Shown here: one piece after another, positions 52,836 to 62,360 of the stretch | Layout: each line of letters starts with the position of its first letter | Position numbering within the stretch: position 1 is the stretch's first letter | Assembly: GCA_022841325.1 (NCBI GenBank) | Contig: JALHRS010000005.1 | Location: forward strand, 1-64,000 | Length of the DNA: 64,000 nucleotides | Direction of reading: 5' to 3' | From: Lysobacterales bacterium | Lineage (GTDB): Bacteria; Pseudomonadota; Gammaproteobacteria; Xanthomonadales; SZUA-5 | Made by a program: the position numbers and the translations under genes | The notes under the pieces: generated by a model | What the model saw: the letters and a program-made list of their open reading frames with translations, nothing else | Database searches by the model: none | What the model was told of the DNA's origin: nothing

Positions 52836-53849
52836 ATGTTGAATGAAGTGTTGAACAAACTGGTCAGCGGTCAAGACCTCAGCAGTGCCGAAGCCGAAGG
52901 TGCGATGCGTACCATCATGTCCGGCGAAGCCACGCCGGCGCAGATTTCGGCCTTTCTGGTGGCGCTGCGCATGAAGGGCGAGACCACCGACGAGATCGCT
53001 GCCGCCACCCGGGTCATGCGGTCGCTGATGACGCCGGTGGAGCTGCCGACCGAGCATCTGACCGATCTGGTGGGCACCGGCGGCGATCACGCCAGCACCT
53101 TCAATGTCTCCACCGCAGCCAGCTTCGTGGCCGCCGTGGGCGGCGCGCGCATGGCCAAGCACGGTAATCGCTCGGTCTCCAGCAAATCCGGCAGCGCCGA
53201 TCTGCTGGAAGCGGCGGGAGCGCGGCTGGACCTCGGACCGGATGCGGTGCGCCGCTGTGTGGACGAACTCGGCTTCGGCTTCATGTTTGCACCCATGCAC
53301 CATGGCGCCATGAAATATGCGGCGCCCGTTCGACGCGAGCTGGGACTGCGCACGCTGTTCAATCTGCTGGGCCCCCTGACCAATCCGGCGCACGCACCGC
53401 ATCAGGTGCTGGGCGTGTTCGATCGCCGCTGGCTGGAGTCGCTGGCGCGGGTGCTGGGCGATCTGGGCAGCAAGCATGTGTTGGCGGTGCACGCGCTGGA
53501 TGGCCTGGACGAGTTGTCGATTGCCGCGCCGAGCCAGATTGCCGAGCTCAAGGATGGTTCGGTGCGGGTCTATTCCATCGCTCCCGAGGACTTCGGCATC
53601 ACCCGGGCTTCGATCGATTCCATGCGGGTGGATTCACCGTCCGAGAGTCTGGCGATCATCGAGCGCGTGCTCGGCGGCGAAACTGGATCGGCCTCGGACT
53701 TTGTCGCCCTCAATGCCGGCGCCGCCCTGTATGCCGCCGATCGCGCAGATTCGCTCGCCGATGGCGTGGCCGCTGCGCAGCAGATCCTGAAGACCGGCGC
53801 CGCGCTGGAGCGCATGCGCCAGTATGCCGAGCTGACGCAGACCCTATGA
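52836..53849 (+). CDS. trpD: anthranilate phosphoribosyltransferase
   Basis: TrpD attaches phosphoribose to anthranilate. The 337-residue protein has the PRPP loop [36 protein letters not shown], and the [11 protein letters not shown] and LGPLTNPA motifs. I chose ATG 52836, with TGGAG seven bases upstream; five codons of upstream frame are unsupported. The stop overlaps the trpC start by 4 bases. Confidence 0.96.
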   Translation: MLNEVLNKLVSGQDLSSAEAEGAMRTIMSGEATPAQISAFLVALRMKGETTDEIAAATRVMRSLMTPVELPTEHLTDLVGTGGDHASTFNVSTAASFVAAVGGARMAKHGNRSVSSKSGSADLLEAAGARLDLGPDAVRRCVDELGFGFMFAPMHHGAMKYAAPVRRELGLRTLFNLLGPLTNPAHAPHQVLGVFDRRWLESLARVLGDLGSKHVLAVHALDGLDELSIAAPSQIAELKDGSVRVYSIAPEDFGITRASIDSMRVDSPSESLAIIERVLGGETGSASDFVALNAGAALYAADRADSLADGVAAAQQILKTGAALERMRQYAELTQTL

Positions 53850-54634
53850 GCGATATTCTCGAGCGCATCCTGGCCCGCAAACGCGAGGAAGTAGCCGCCC
53901 GCAGTGCCGCATGGCCACTGGAGAAGTTGCGCAGCCGCACAGCCGAAGTGCCGACCACGCGCGGCTTCGAGGCCAGCCTGCGCGCGCGCATCCGTCACGG
54001 CCAGCCCGCGGTGATCGCCGAGGTCAAGAAGGCCAGTCCCAGCAAGGGTGTGATCCGACCCAACTTCGACCCCATCGCCATCGCCCAGAGCTATGCCTCG
54101 GCCGGCGCGGCCTGCCTGTCGGTGCTGACCGACGAGGACTTCTTTCAGGGGCACGATCGCTATCTGACCCAGGCCCGGCGGGCCTGCGTGCTGCCGATAT
54201 TGCGCAAGGATTTCACCATCGATGAATACCAGATCCATGAAGCGCGCGAACTCGGTGCCGATTGCATCCTGCTGATCGTGGCCGCCCTGCCCGACTCGCG
54301 CCTGTCGGAGTTCACCGATATGGCATTCGATCTCGGCATCGACGTGCTGATGGAAGTCCACGATGGCGAGGAACTCGAGCGCGCCCTGGCGACCCGCGCC
54401 AGCCTGATCGGCATCAACAACCGCAATCTGCGCACTTTCGAGACCAGCCTGGACACCACGCTGAACCTGAAGGAACGCGTACCCGCCGACCGCCTGCTGG
54501 TGACCGAAAGCGGCATCGCCACCCGCGCCGACGTCGAGCGCATGCGCGCCCACGACATCCACGCCTTCCTGGTCGGCGAAACCTTCATGCGCGCCCCGGA
54601 TCCGGGTGCCGAGCTGGAGAAGCTGTTTTTCTAG
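53846..54634 (+). CDS. trpC: indole-3-glycerol-phosphate synthase
   Basis: TrpC closes the indole ring of tryptophan. The 262-residue (beta/alpha)8 barrel begins [14 protein letters not shown] and contains [13 protein letters not shown] with the catalytic Lys, [32 protein letters not shown] and ESGIA, all TrpC landmarks. It is monofunctional; TrpF is not fused. Translationally coupled to trpD. Confidence 0.96.
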   Translation: MSDILERILARKREEVAARSAAWPLEKLRSRTAEVPTTRGFEASLRARIRHGQPAVIAEVKKASPSKGVIRPNFDPIAIAQSYASAGAACLSVLTDEDFFQGHDRYLTQARRACVLPILRKDFTIDEYQIHEARELGADCILLIVAALPDSRLSEFTDMAFDLGIDVLMEVHDGEELERALATRASLIGINNRNLRTFETSLDTTLNLKERVPADRLLVTESGIATRADVERMRAHDIHAFLVGETFMRAPDPGAELEKLFF

Positions 54635-54649
54635 CGTCGCCGAATGCAC

Positions 54650-54734
54650 GCGTCATTGCGGGTGCAGCGAAGCAATCGAGGGGCACAAGGTGATGCTCTG
54701 GATTGCTTCGTCGCTGCGCTCCTCGCAATGACGC
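54650..54734. repeat. REP-like palindrome, CATTGCGA family
   Basis: Arms GCGTCATTGCG and CGCAATGACGC flank a nested pairing of GAAGCAATC with GATTGCTTC. The right half is identical over more than 35 bases to the copies at 156-193 and 51848-51944, while the left half is degenerate. Confidence 0.85.
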
Positions 54735-54752
54735 AACAATCTGCCGGCTTTT

Positions 54753-54833
54753 GTAGCCCGAAGTGCGCGTAGCGCTCTGCGGGCGGTGATGCGACAAGCG
54801 CCGGGGAGCCGCTGCGCGGCACCCTCGGCCTAC
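54753..54833. repeat. dispersed inverted repeat, GTAGCCCGAAG family, copy 2
   Basis: An 81-base unit in the same orientation and of the same length as the copy at 25850-25930, ending GGCCTAC. It follows the CATTGCGA palindrome after 18 bases. Confidence 0.8.
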
Positions 54834-55045
54834 GTCCGTTTCGATGGTTCTTGGCCTGTGGGCAGCGTCGGCCCGACAAAGGCGGGTCGCGTTGACGCAT
54901 AGACGACCGGCCGTGTCGGTGGAGGAACAGGAACGCGAACAAGCGGCGTGTCACCCGTCCTGAACGCTCTTCTTCGCGTCCTTTCTGCTTTTCCTTCGCG
55001 TACTTTGCGTCCGGCTTCTGGCTAGGATCTGCCTCGGGCCAGGAC

Positions 55046-55170
55046 AGGCGCATCGCCGGTCGCGCCGCGAGGGGCGCTCCTACACCGGAGAGGCGCATCG
55101 CCGGTCGCGCCGCGAGGGCGCTCCTACACCGGACAGGCGCTTCACCGGTCGCGCCACCAGGGCGTCCCTA
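55046..55170. repeat. three 45-bp tandem units
   Basis: Units starting AGGCGCATCGCCGGTCGCG at 55046, 55091 and (slightly changed) 55135 repeat with 44-45 base spacing. They contain GGTCGCGCC and GGCGCTCCTAC words also found singly at 31624-31652. The last unit runs into the rnhB stop codon region. Confidence 0.82.
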
Positions 55171-55749
55171 CAACAGGCTGCCCTGCAGCAACTCGCGCAC
55201 CGGTGCGAAGCTGCGTCGGTGGATGGGACACGGGCCGAGCTCGCGCAGGCAGTGCAGATGGTCGGGCGTGGGATAACCGAAATGCTGGGCGAAGCCATAG
55301 CCGGGGAATTGCAGATCGAAGGCGCACATAAGGGCGTCACGGGTGGTCTTGGCCAGGATCGATGCTGCCGAGATGCAGGCTTCACTGGCATCGCCCTTGA
55401 CGATGGCGCGCGCGGGCAGTCGCAGATCGCGTGGCACCTGGTTGCCGTCGATCAGCACCTCGGTGGGAGCAATACCAAGTGCCAGCGCGGCACGGGTCAT
55501 GCCGGCCATGGTGGCCTGGAAGATGTTGATCCGGTCGATCTCCTCGGCATCGACCACGATCACCGACCAGGCCAGTGCCTGAGCCTTGATCAGGGGCGCC
55601 AGCGCATCGCGCTGACGGGTCTTCAGCACCTTGGAATCCCCCAGGCCTGCAATCGGACGTGTGGGGTCCAGAATCACCGCCGCCACCACCACCGGGCCGG
55701 CCAGTGGACCGCGGCCCGCTTCGTCGATACCGGCAATCAGATCACTCAA
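55168..55749 (-). CDS. rnhB: ribonuclease HII
   Basis: RNase HII cuts RNA in RNA-DNA hybrids and removes misincorporated ribonucleotides. The 193-residue protein begins with the metal-binding [15 protein letters not shown] (D9, E10) and has later acidic residues in VLIDGNQVP and [17 protein letters not shown]. The start is TTG at 55749, overlapping the lpxB stop by 4 bases. The order lpxA-lpxB-rnhB is standard; dnaE, which often follows, is absent here. Confidence 0.94.
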   Translation of the reverse strand: MSDLIAGIDEAGRGPLAGPVVVAAVILDPTRPIAGLGDSKVLKTRQRDALAPLIKAQALAWSVIVVDAEEIDRINIFQATMAGMTRAALALGIAPTEVLIDGNQVPRDLRLPARAIVKGDASEACISAASILAKTTRDALMCAFDLQFPGYGFAQHFGYPTPDHLHCLRELGPCPIHRRSFAPVRELLQGSLL

Positions 55750-56888
55750 GGCAACAATTCCAGCACCGCGGCAGCAGCCTGGGCGGAGGCATCACGGCGC
55801 AACTCCCGGTGCATGCGCGCGAACTCCTGCTGCAGCAGCTCGACCGCAGCGGGATCGTCCAGCCAATGTTCGAGCGCGGGTACCAGCACCTCGGCCCGCA
55901 CCTGGTCTTGGCTGATTTCCTCGACCAGCCCGCGGCCCGCCAATACATTGGGCAGCGAGTAGTTCTGCACCTTGAGCACGCCGAAGGTCTTGACGATCCA
56001 GTAGGTCAGCGGCGCCAGTCGGTAAGCCACCACCATCGGCCGCTGACTCAATGCGGTCTCCAGCGTGGCCGTGCCCGAAGCCACCAGGACCACATCGGCT
56101 GCAGCCAGCACCCGGCGCATCTGCCCGACCACGATCTGCCAGCGCGCAGCCGCCGCTTCCTCGCCCAGCAACTCGCGCAAGCGCTCGGCGATGGCTTCAT
56201 TGGCGGCAGCGATCAGCGTGCGTAAACCTGGACGCCGCTGCATCAGCAGTCGCGCGGTGGCCAGGAAGTCTGGCGCCAGACGTTCGATCTCGCCACGACG
56301 ACTGCCCGGCACCAGCGCCAGCACCGTGGAGTCGGCATCGATGGCTCCCAGGAACTCGCGCGCCTGTGTCCCGTCAACCTCGAGCGGCATCTCGTCGGCA
56401 AAGGGATGTCCGACGAATCGGGCATCAACGCCATGGCGCTGATACAGCGCCGGCTCGAAGGGAAACAGGCACAAGACCCGATCGGCGCTGTCGCCGATCT
56501 TCCGGGCCCGCTGCTGGCGCCAGGCCCAGATCGATGGACTGACGTAGTGAACGGTGCGCAGGCCCTTTCGCTTGAGCCGGCGCTCCACACCCAGATTGAA
56601 ATCCGGGGCGTCGATGCCGATGTACATCGCCGGGCCCAGGTCCGCGATCCGGCGCAGGAATGCCGCCCGCAGGCGCAGCAGCCGCGGCAGATGACGGAGC
56701 ACCTCGACCAGCCCCATGACCGCCAGTTCCTGCGCCTCCCACCAGATCTCCATGCCGGCCGCACGCATGGCAGGTCCACCGATACCGACAAAGCGCAGAT
56801 CCGATCGTCTCTCCCGCAGTTGATGAATCAGCCCGGCCCCGAGCTGATCGCCCGAGGCTTCGCCGGCACAGAGGACGATGGTAGTCAT
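55746..56888 (-). CDS. lpxB: lipid-A-disaccharide synthase
   Basis: LpxB joins UDP-2,3-diacylglucosamine and lipid X into the lipid A disaccharide at the inner membrane. The 380-residue GT19 enzyme begins with [15 protein letters not shown], and has [31 protein letters not shown] and [10 protein letters not shown], all typical. It is separated from lpxA by 205 bases of G/C-run repeat; no good ribosome-binding site precedes its ATG. Confidence 0.95.
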   Translation of the reverse strand: MTTIVLCAGEASGDQLGAGLIHQLRERRSDLRFVGIGGPAMRAAGMEIWWEAQELAVMGLVEVLRHLPRLLRLRAAFLRRIADLGPAMYIGIDAPDFNLGVERRLKRKGLRTVHYVSPSIWAWRQQRARKIGDSADRVLCLFPFEPALYQRHGVDARFVGHPFADEMPLEVDGTQAREFLGAIDADSTVLALVPGSRRGEIERLAPDFLATARLLMQRRPGLRTLIAAANEAIAERLRELLGEEAAAARWQIVVGQMRRVLAAADVVLVASGTATLETALSQRPMVVAYRLAPLTYWIVKTFGVLKVQNYSLPNVLAGRGLVEEISQDQVRAEVLVPALEHWLDDPAAVELLQQEFARMHRELRRDASAQAAAAVLELLP

Positions 56889-57091
56889 GGGTTAGGAGGC
56901 ACGGGAGACGGGGCACGGGGCACGGGAGAAAGGGGCACGGGGCGCGGGGCACGGGGCACGGGGCACGGGAGGAGCCGGGAACCTGCCCGTTTCGTGAGTC
57001 TGGTTGTATGCAAGGCCCAGCGACACATCAGCTGCGGAGTAGCGGGCCCTGCGGCCTTTCCCCTGCCCCCTGCCCCTCGCCCCGTGCCCCG
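56889..57091. repeat. G-run/C-run inverted element between lpxA and lpxB
   Basis: The left part (56889-56982) is a string of GGGGCAC-like units, and the right part (57060-57091) has CCCCTGCCCC runs that pair with it; about 75 less repetitive bases lie between. Similar elements are at 16525-16660 and 42437-42467. It occupies the whole lpxA-lpxB spacer, where other bacteria usually have almost no gap. Confidence 0.75.
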
Positions 57092-57093
57092 CT

Positions 57094-57867
57094 TCACCTG
57101 AGAATGCTGCGCTCGCTGGCGTCGATGAACTCGACCAGCAGTTTCACCTCGGGCGCGCTCAGGGACTGCTCGGCCAGTTTCTCGCGGGCTTCCTTGAGGC
57201 TGAGCCCGGACAGGTACAGGGTCTTGTAGGCGCGCTTGACGGCGCTGATCTGCTCGGCGCTGTAGCCGCGTCGCTTCAGGCCTTCGCTGTTGATGCCGCG
57301 CGGCACGCTCATCTCGCTGCCGACGACGATGAAGGGCGGCACATCGCAGTTGATCTTGCTGCCCATGCCGGTGAAGGCGTGGGCGCCGACCTTGCAGAAC
57401 TGGTGGATCAGCGAGAAGCCGCCAAGGATGGCGTGATCGTGCACCGTCACGTGGCCGGCCAGCGTGACCGAATTGGCAAGGATCGTGTGGCTGCCGATCA
57501 CGCAGTCGTGGGCGATGTGCACATAGGCCATGATCCAGTTGTCGTCACCGATGCGGGTGCTGCCACCGCCCTGCACGGTACCGCGGTTGATGGTCACGAA
57601 CTCACGGATGGTGTTGCCATCGCCGATGATCAGCTCGGTGGGCTCGTTGGCGTATTTCTTGTCCTGCGGCGCACCGCCAACCGCCGCGTGGGCATGGATG
57701 TGGTTGTTCTTGCCGATGACCGTCGGGCCTTCCAGCACGCAATGCGCCCCGATGCGCGAACCGGCGCCGATACGCACGTCGGCACCGATGATCGCGTACG
57801 GTCCAACCTCGACACTGGAATCGACTACCGCGCGGGCGTCGACGATGGCAGTGGGATGAACCGCCAT
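57094..57867 (-). CDS. lpxA: acyl-ACP--UDP-N-acetylglucosamine O-acyltransferase
   Basis: LpxA adds the first acyl chain in lipid A synthesis. The 257 residues form a left-handed beta-helix of hexapeptide repeats (about 1-185) and a helical C-terminus. The catalytic His is H120 in [11 protein letters not shown] and a conserved PQD sits at 67-69. The ATG at 57867 shares one base with the fabZ stop (TGATG); the frame upstream is unsupported. Confidence 0.96.
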   Translation of the reverse strand: MAVHPTAIVDARAVVDSSVEVGPYAIIGADVRIGAGSRIGAHCVLEGPTVIGKNNHIHAHAAVGGAPQDKKYANEPTELIIGDGNTIREFVTINRGTVQGGGSTRIGDDNWIMAYVHIAHDCVIGSHTILANSVTLAGHVTVHDHAILGGFSLIHQFCKVGAHAFTGMGSKINCDVPPFIVVGSEMSVPRGINSEGLKRRGYSAEQISAVKRAYKTLYLSGLSLKEAREKLAEQSLSAPEVKLLVEFIDASERSILR

Positions 57868-58337
57868 CACGGCCCCCTTTCCGCACACAGCATTTCGGCA
57901 CTGGCAACCACCTCGCCGTTGACCTTGGCCTGGCAGACAAACTGGCCCATGCGCATCACCATGCGTTTCTGTTCCACTTCCAGATGCAGCTGATCGCCGG
58001 GGCGAACGATTTTGGCAAAGCGCGCCTTGTCGATCTTCACCAGGTAATAGAGCGGCTTGGCATCCGGCAGCTGTTCCTGGGAAAGCTGCACCAGAATGCC
58101 GGAAGCCTGCGCCAAGGCCTCGAGGATGAGCACGCCCGGCATCACCGGATTTCCGGGGAAGTGCCCCTGGAAGAAATGCTCGTTGATGGTGACATTCTTG
58201 ATGGCCGTCAGTCGCTTGCCCGGTTCAAAGGCGATGACGCGATCGACCAGCAGAAAGGGATAACGGTGGGGCAGCAGCTCGGCGATGCGGCGCACATCCA
58301 CCGGCAATTCCACCGGGGCCTTGCTTGATTCGGTCAT
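57867..58337 (-). CDS. fabZ: 3-hydroxyacyl-ACP dehydratase FabZ
   Basis: FabZ removes water from 3-hydroxyacyl-ACP in fatty acid synthesis and competes with LpxA for substrate. The 156-residue hot-dog-fold protein has [14 protein letters not shown], the catalytic H59 in [16 protein letters not shown] and E73 in EALAQASG. It lies between lpxD (5-base gap) and lpxA (1-base overlap), the usual order. Confidence 0.96.
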   Translation of the reverse strand: MTESSKAPVELPVDVRRIAELLPHRYPFLLVDRVIAFEPGKRLTAIKNVTINEHFFQGHFPGNPVMPGVLILEALAQASGILVQLSQEQLPDAKPLYYLVKIDKARFAKIVRPGDQLHLEVEQKRMVMRMGQFVCQAKVNGEVVASAEMLCAERGP

Positions 58338-58342
58338 GATCG

Positions 58343-59353
58343 TCAGCGTTCTCGTTTGGGTGTGATCTGACGCGACAGTTGATCCAGTTGCTTGAAGCGG
58401 ACCGCACTGCGACGCCAGTCGCGATTATCCATGAGCGGCGTGCCCGACGAATACTCGCCGGGTTCGCGAATGCTGTGCGTCACCAGACTCATGGCGGTGA
58501 TCGTCACGCGATCGCAGATTTCCAGGTGCCCGAGCACGCCGGCGCCGCCACCGATCAGGCAGTAGCGGCCGATGCGGGCGCTGCCGGCCACCGCCGAACA
58601 ACCGGCCATCGCGCTGTGGGCGCCGATCCGCACGTTGTGGGCGATCTGGATCTGGTTGTCGAGGCGCACGTCCTCTTCAATCACGGTGTCGCCCAGGGCG
58701 CCACGATCGATGGTGGTATTGGCGCCGATCTCGCAATCGTCGCCCACGATCACCCCGCCCAGCTGCGGCACCTTGAGCCAGCGGCCCTGATCCATCGCCA
58801 GGCCAAAACCATCAGCACCGAGCACGGCGCCAGGATGGATCAGCACCCGGGCACCCAGACGCACCCGTGTCACCAGGGTCACCCGCGCCACCAGATGGCA
58901 GCCCGGGCCAACCTGACAATCCTCGCCGATGCTGCAATGGCTGCCGATCACAGCTCCTGCGCCGATCGACGCTCCGGCAGCAATGAACGCGAATGGGCCG
59001 ATGTGGGCGCTGGCATCGATTCTGGCATCGGGCGACACCACGGCACTGCTGTGTACCCCCGGCGGCCGCGCCGGCTGCGGCTCGAACAGCGCAGCGATGC
59101 GGGCAAAATCGGCATAGGGGTTGCGGCTGACCAGCACCGGGCAAGGCGCAAGCTCAACCGCCTCGGCCGACGCGACCACGGCAGCGGCAGCGGTATCCGC
59201 CAACTGGCTGCGGTACTTCGGATTGGCCAGGAAGCTCAATTGATCTGCCCTGGCAGACTCCAGGGTACCCACGCCAGCAATCGAAGTTTCGCCCGCTCCG
59301 TGCAGCGTCAGGCCGAATGTCTCCGCCAGTGATGACAGACGCTGCGCGCTCAC
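58343..59353 (-). CDS. lpxD: UDP-3-O-acylglucosamine N-acyltransferase
   Basis: LpxD adds the second, N-linked acyl chain in lipid A synthesis. The 336 residues comprise an N-terminal UDP-binding domain (about 1-100), a hexapeptide-repeat beta-helix (about 105-300) with QIAHNVRIGAHSAMAG carrying the catalytic His, and a short C-terminal helix. The start is GTG at 59353, overlapping the skp stop by 4 bases. Confidence 0.95.
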   Translation of the reverse strand: MSAQRLSSLAETFGLTLHGAGETSIAGVGTLESARADQLSFLANPKYRSQLADTAAAAVVASAEAVELAPCPVLVSRNPYADFARIAALFEPQPARPPGVHSSAVVSPDARIDASAHIGPFAFIAAGASIGAGAVIGSHCSIGEDCQVGPGCHLVARVTLVTRVRLGARVLIHPGAVLGADGFGLAMDQGRWLKVPQLGGVIVGDDCEIGANTTIDRGALGDTVIEEDVRLDNQIQIAHNVRIGAHSAMAGCSAVAGSARIGRYCLIGGGAGVLGHLEICDRVTITAMSLVTHSIREPGEYSSGTPLMDNRDWRRSAVRFKQLDQLSRQITPKRER

Positions 59354-59907
59354 TGCTGCCGCAGCTCCTGGGCATGGGCGTTGACCCGGGTCATGATGGC
59401 ATCGGTGATGTCGAGTCGTGGATGGGCAAAGCCCACACCCGAGGTCAGCACCAGATCGAGACCCTGTTCGCGGGCATAGGCTCCGATCTCTTCCTGGATG
59501 CGCCGGTCGATGGTCTCGGTCAATTCGTTGATGCGCCGGTTCAGCGCCTGATTGGTGTCATCGCGCCGGCGCTTGATGCTGCGTTCCAGGGTTTCGATCT
59601 CGCGCCTCAGCGCCAGGGCGTCGGACGTGGAGAGCGTGTCGATGTCCCGGTCACGACGCGCTTCCAGCTCCCGCAATCGCGCGTTCTCCAGTTCCAGCAG
59701 CTGGTTGCGGGCCGAAAACTCATCGTTGAGCTTCTGTTGTCCCACCACGAAGAGCTCGGATTCGCGAACGATGCGCTGGGTATCGACATAGGCAATCCTG
59801 GCGGCGCCCGTCTGCGCCCAGCCAGTGAGCGCAAACAGCAACAGCAACCCTGCCGCGGCCAACGCCCAGACCGGGCGCGTCAACCGCGATCGAGTGGTAC
59901 TAAGCAC
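59350..59907 (-). CDS. skp: periplasmic OmpH/Skp-family chaperone
   Basis: Skp holds unfolded outer-membrane proteins in the periplasm before BamA inserts them. The 185-residue protein has an N-terminal signal segment (about 12-32, ending TGWAQ), the strand RIAYVDTQRIVRES, and a long coiled-coil region (about 60-145) rich in Arg and Glu. The start is GTG at 59907 with AAGGCGGGG upstream. It follows bamA by 25 bases. Confidence 0.92.
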   Translation of the reverse strand: MLSTTRSRLTRPVWALAAAGLLLLFALTGWAQTGAARIAYVDTQRIVRESELFVVGQQKLNDEFSARNQLLELENARLRELEARRDRDIDTLSTSDALALRREIETLERSIKRRRDDTNQALNRRINELTETIDRRIQEEIGAYAREQGLDLVLTSGVGFAHPRLDITDAIMTRVNAHAQELRQQ

Positions 59908-59932
59908 CGGCGCCCCGCCTTGAGCACCCAGC

Positions 59933-62266
59933 CTAGAACTGATTACCGAAGGAGAACTGGATGCGTTCGACGTCGTCTCCGGGTTTGTCGTTCAGGGGGT
60001 ACGCCAAGTTGATCACAATTGGGCCCACCGGTGCACGCCACTGCATCGTCAATCCGGTCGAATAGCGCAGTTCTCCGCCGTCGAAATCGTTGAAGTCCTT
60101 GTAGACGTTGCCGACATCAAAGAACAGACCCAGACGAATGGTATCCGCTCCCTTGGCAAACGGTGTCGGGAACAGGAACTCGACATTGCCGATCACGCTG
60201 AGCGCACCACCCACCGGGAGGAGATTCGGGCCCGACATCAGGCGCGGGCCCAGGGTGTTGTCGCGGAAACCACGCACCGAGCGCACGCCACCGGAATAGA
60301 AGTTCTCCCAGAACGGGAAACCGAGGTCGCCGCCGATTGGATCGCCGTTCTCGTCGGGCACAGGATTCGTCTTGCTGCCGCCGTAGGTGTCGCCGTAGCC
60401 GACTTCGCCGTTGAGCATCAGCGTGAAGTCCTTGGTCAGCGGGAAATACTTCTGGTACTGCGCCGAGATCTTGTAGTAGCGCAGTTCGCTGGGCGGCAAC
60501 ACCAGTTCGGCCGTGAGCTTGGTCAAGGCACCGGCCGTGGGCGAGAAGAAACGGTTGCGGCTGTCGCGGAACCACGAAGTTTCAAGGCGCCAGGAGTTGA
60601 AGGTGCGGTTGTCGTAGACGAAGGGGATGTATTCCACCGGCGTCAGACCCGGGTAGATGTCGATCTGGGTCTGGTCCAATGCCAGGCGGAAATTCACCCG
60701 GTCGTACTCGGACAGCGGCAGACCATAGTTCATGCCGACCTGGGCCACATTGGAGGTGTAACTGGCGAGGTTGGCCTGGGCCGAATCCAGCTCGCGGTAG
60801 CTGAGGTTGAAGCCGCGGCTGACGCCCTCGTCGGTGTAATAGGGATTGTAGTAGGACGCGTCGAAGCGCTTGTACACCCGGTTGTTGCTGACAGCAAAGC
60901 CGACCCGGTTGCCCGAACCCAGGAAGTTGTCGAAGCTCAGCGCGACTGAAAGGATAGCCCCCTGCAGCTCGGAGTAGCCGATGCCAAACTGGAAGTTGCC
61001 GGTCTGCTGCTCCTCGACCTTCACGACCACATCGACCTGGTCGTCACTGCCTGCCACCTTGGGTGTCTCGACCTCGACCTTCTTGAAGAAGCCGAGGCGT
61101 TCCAGACGCACCTTGGAACGATCAATCGCGGCCTGGTTGTACCAGCCACCCTCGAACTGGCGCATTTCACGGCGCAAGACCTCGTCCAGCGTCTTGGCAT
61201 TCCCTTCGAAGTTGATTCGACGCACGTACACACGCTTGCCCGGATCCACCAGCATGGTGATGTCGACGATGCGCTTCTCGCGATCGACATTCGGCACCGG
61301 CGAGACCTTGGCAAAGGCGTAGCCGAAGTTGCCGAGCAGCTTCTCGATGTACTCGCTGGTCTGCTCCAGCTTCTTGCGGGAGAAGGTTTCGCCGGTCTTG
61401 AACACGACCAGCCGATTGAGTGTGGCCTCGTCGACCACGAACTTGCCGGTCAGGCGGACTTCACCGACGGTATAGACCTCGCCTTCGTTGACGTTGGCGG
61501 TGATGTAGACATTGCGGCGGTCCGGGCCGACGCTGACCTGGGTCGATTCCACATCGAAATCGACATAGCCGCGATCCAGATAATAGGCACGCAGCTTCTC
61601 CAGGTCACCGGAGAGCTTTTCACGCGAGTACTGGTCGTCGCGGCGGTACCAGGACAGCCAGTTGGTGGTATCGAGCTCGAACTCCTCGCGGATTTCCTCG
61701 TCGGTGAAGGTGGTGTTGCCGACGATGTTCAGATGCCGGATTTTCGCGGCCTTGCCTTCGGCAATGGTGATGGTGACATCGACGCGGTTGCGATCCAGCG
61801 ATTTCACCGATGGCGTGATGCGCACATTGTACTTGCCACGGTTGTTGTACTGGCGCGTCAGTTCCTGGGTCACGCGCTCGATGTTGAGCTCGTTGTAGGT
61901 CTCACCCTCGGCCAGACCGATGTTGTTGAGGCCCTTGGTCAACTCCTCGGTCTTGATGTCCTTGTTGCCAACCAGTGTGATCTTCGAGATTGCCGGGCGC
62001 TCGGCCACCGTCACCACCAGGATGTCGCCCTGACGGTCAAGACGGACGTCCTTGAAGAAGCCGGTCTTGTAAAGCGATCGCAGCGCGTCCGAGGCGCGTG
62101 AGCGATCCAGTCGGTCGCCCTTCTGCACCGGCAGATAGGTGAACACGGTACCGGCGGAAATGCGCTCCAGTCCGTCTACACGGATGTCGCTGATGACGAA
62201 GTCGTCGGCAGCCAGCGCCGCTCCTCCGGAAAGTGCCAACAAAATGGACGCGACCAACTTTTTCAT
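59933..62266 (-). CDS. bamA: outer membrane protein assembly factor BamA
   Basis: BamA inserts beta-barrel proteins into the outer membrane. The 777-residue protein has a signal peptide (1-20, ending GAALA), five POTRA domains (about 22-420), and a 16-strand Omp85 barrel (about 430-777). The loop-6 motif VRGFRDNTLGP is visible, and the last residue is Phe, as expected of a beta-signal. It lies between rseP and skp. Confidence 0.97.
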   Translation of the reverse strand: MKKLVASILLALSGGAALAADDFVISDIRVDGLERISAGTVFTYLPVQKGDRLDRSRASDALRSLYKTGFFKDVRLDRQGDILVVTVAERPAISKITLVGNKDIKTEELTKGLNNIGLAEGETYNELNIERVTQELTRQYNNRGKYNVRITPSVKSLDRNRVDVTITIAEGKAAKIRHLNIVGNTTFTDEEIREEFELDTTNWLSWYRRDDQYSREKLSGDLEKLRAYYLDRGYVDFDVESTQVSVGPDRRNVYITANVNEGEVYTVGEVRLTGKFVVDEATLNRLVVFKTGETFSRKKLEQTSEYIEKLLGNFGYAFAKVSPVPNVDREKRIVDITMLVDPGKRVYVRRINFEGNAKTLDEVLRREMRQFEGGWYNQAAIDRSKVRLERLGFFKKVEVETPKVAGSDDQVDVVVKVEEQQTGNFQFGIGYSELQGAILSVALSFDNFLGSGNRVGFAVSNNRVYKRFDASYYNPYYTDEGVSRGFNLSYRELDSAQANLASYTSNVAQVGMNYGLPLSEYDRVNFRLALDQTQIDIYPGLTPVEYIPFVYDNRTFNSWRLETSWFRDSRNRFFSPTAGALTKLTAELVLPPSELRYYKISAQYQKYFPLTKDFTLMLNGEVGYGDTYGGSKTNPVPDENGDPIGGDLGFPFWENFYSGGVRSVRGFRDNTLGPRLMSGPNLLPVGGALSVIGNVEFLFPTPFAKGADTIRLGLFFDVGNVYKDFNDFDGGELRYSTGLTMQWRAPVGPIVINLAYPLNDKPGDDVERIQFSFGNQF

Positions 62267-62360
62267 GCGCGCAAAGCCTCAGGGCAAATCATCGTCAGGA
62301 AGAGCCACGCTTTGTGTTTATCAATCAGCTTGCGTGGTCTCAATGGGGGCGAGGTAGTGC

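Larger units (their letters stand above)
54635..55167. other. gene-free region with four repeat elements
   Basis: These 533 bases between convergent trpC and rnhB hold a complete CATTGCGA palindrome (54650-54734), a GTAGCCC-type repeat (54753-54833), a stretch with TTCGCGT and CTTTGCGT words (about 54929-55020), and three 45-base tandem units (55046-55170). Nothing looks protein-coding. Confidence 0.7.
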
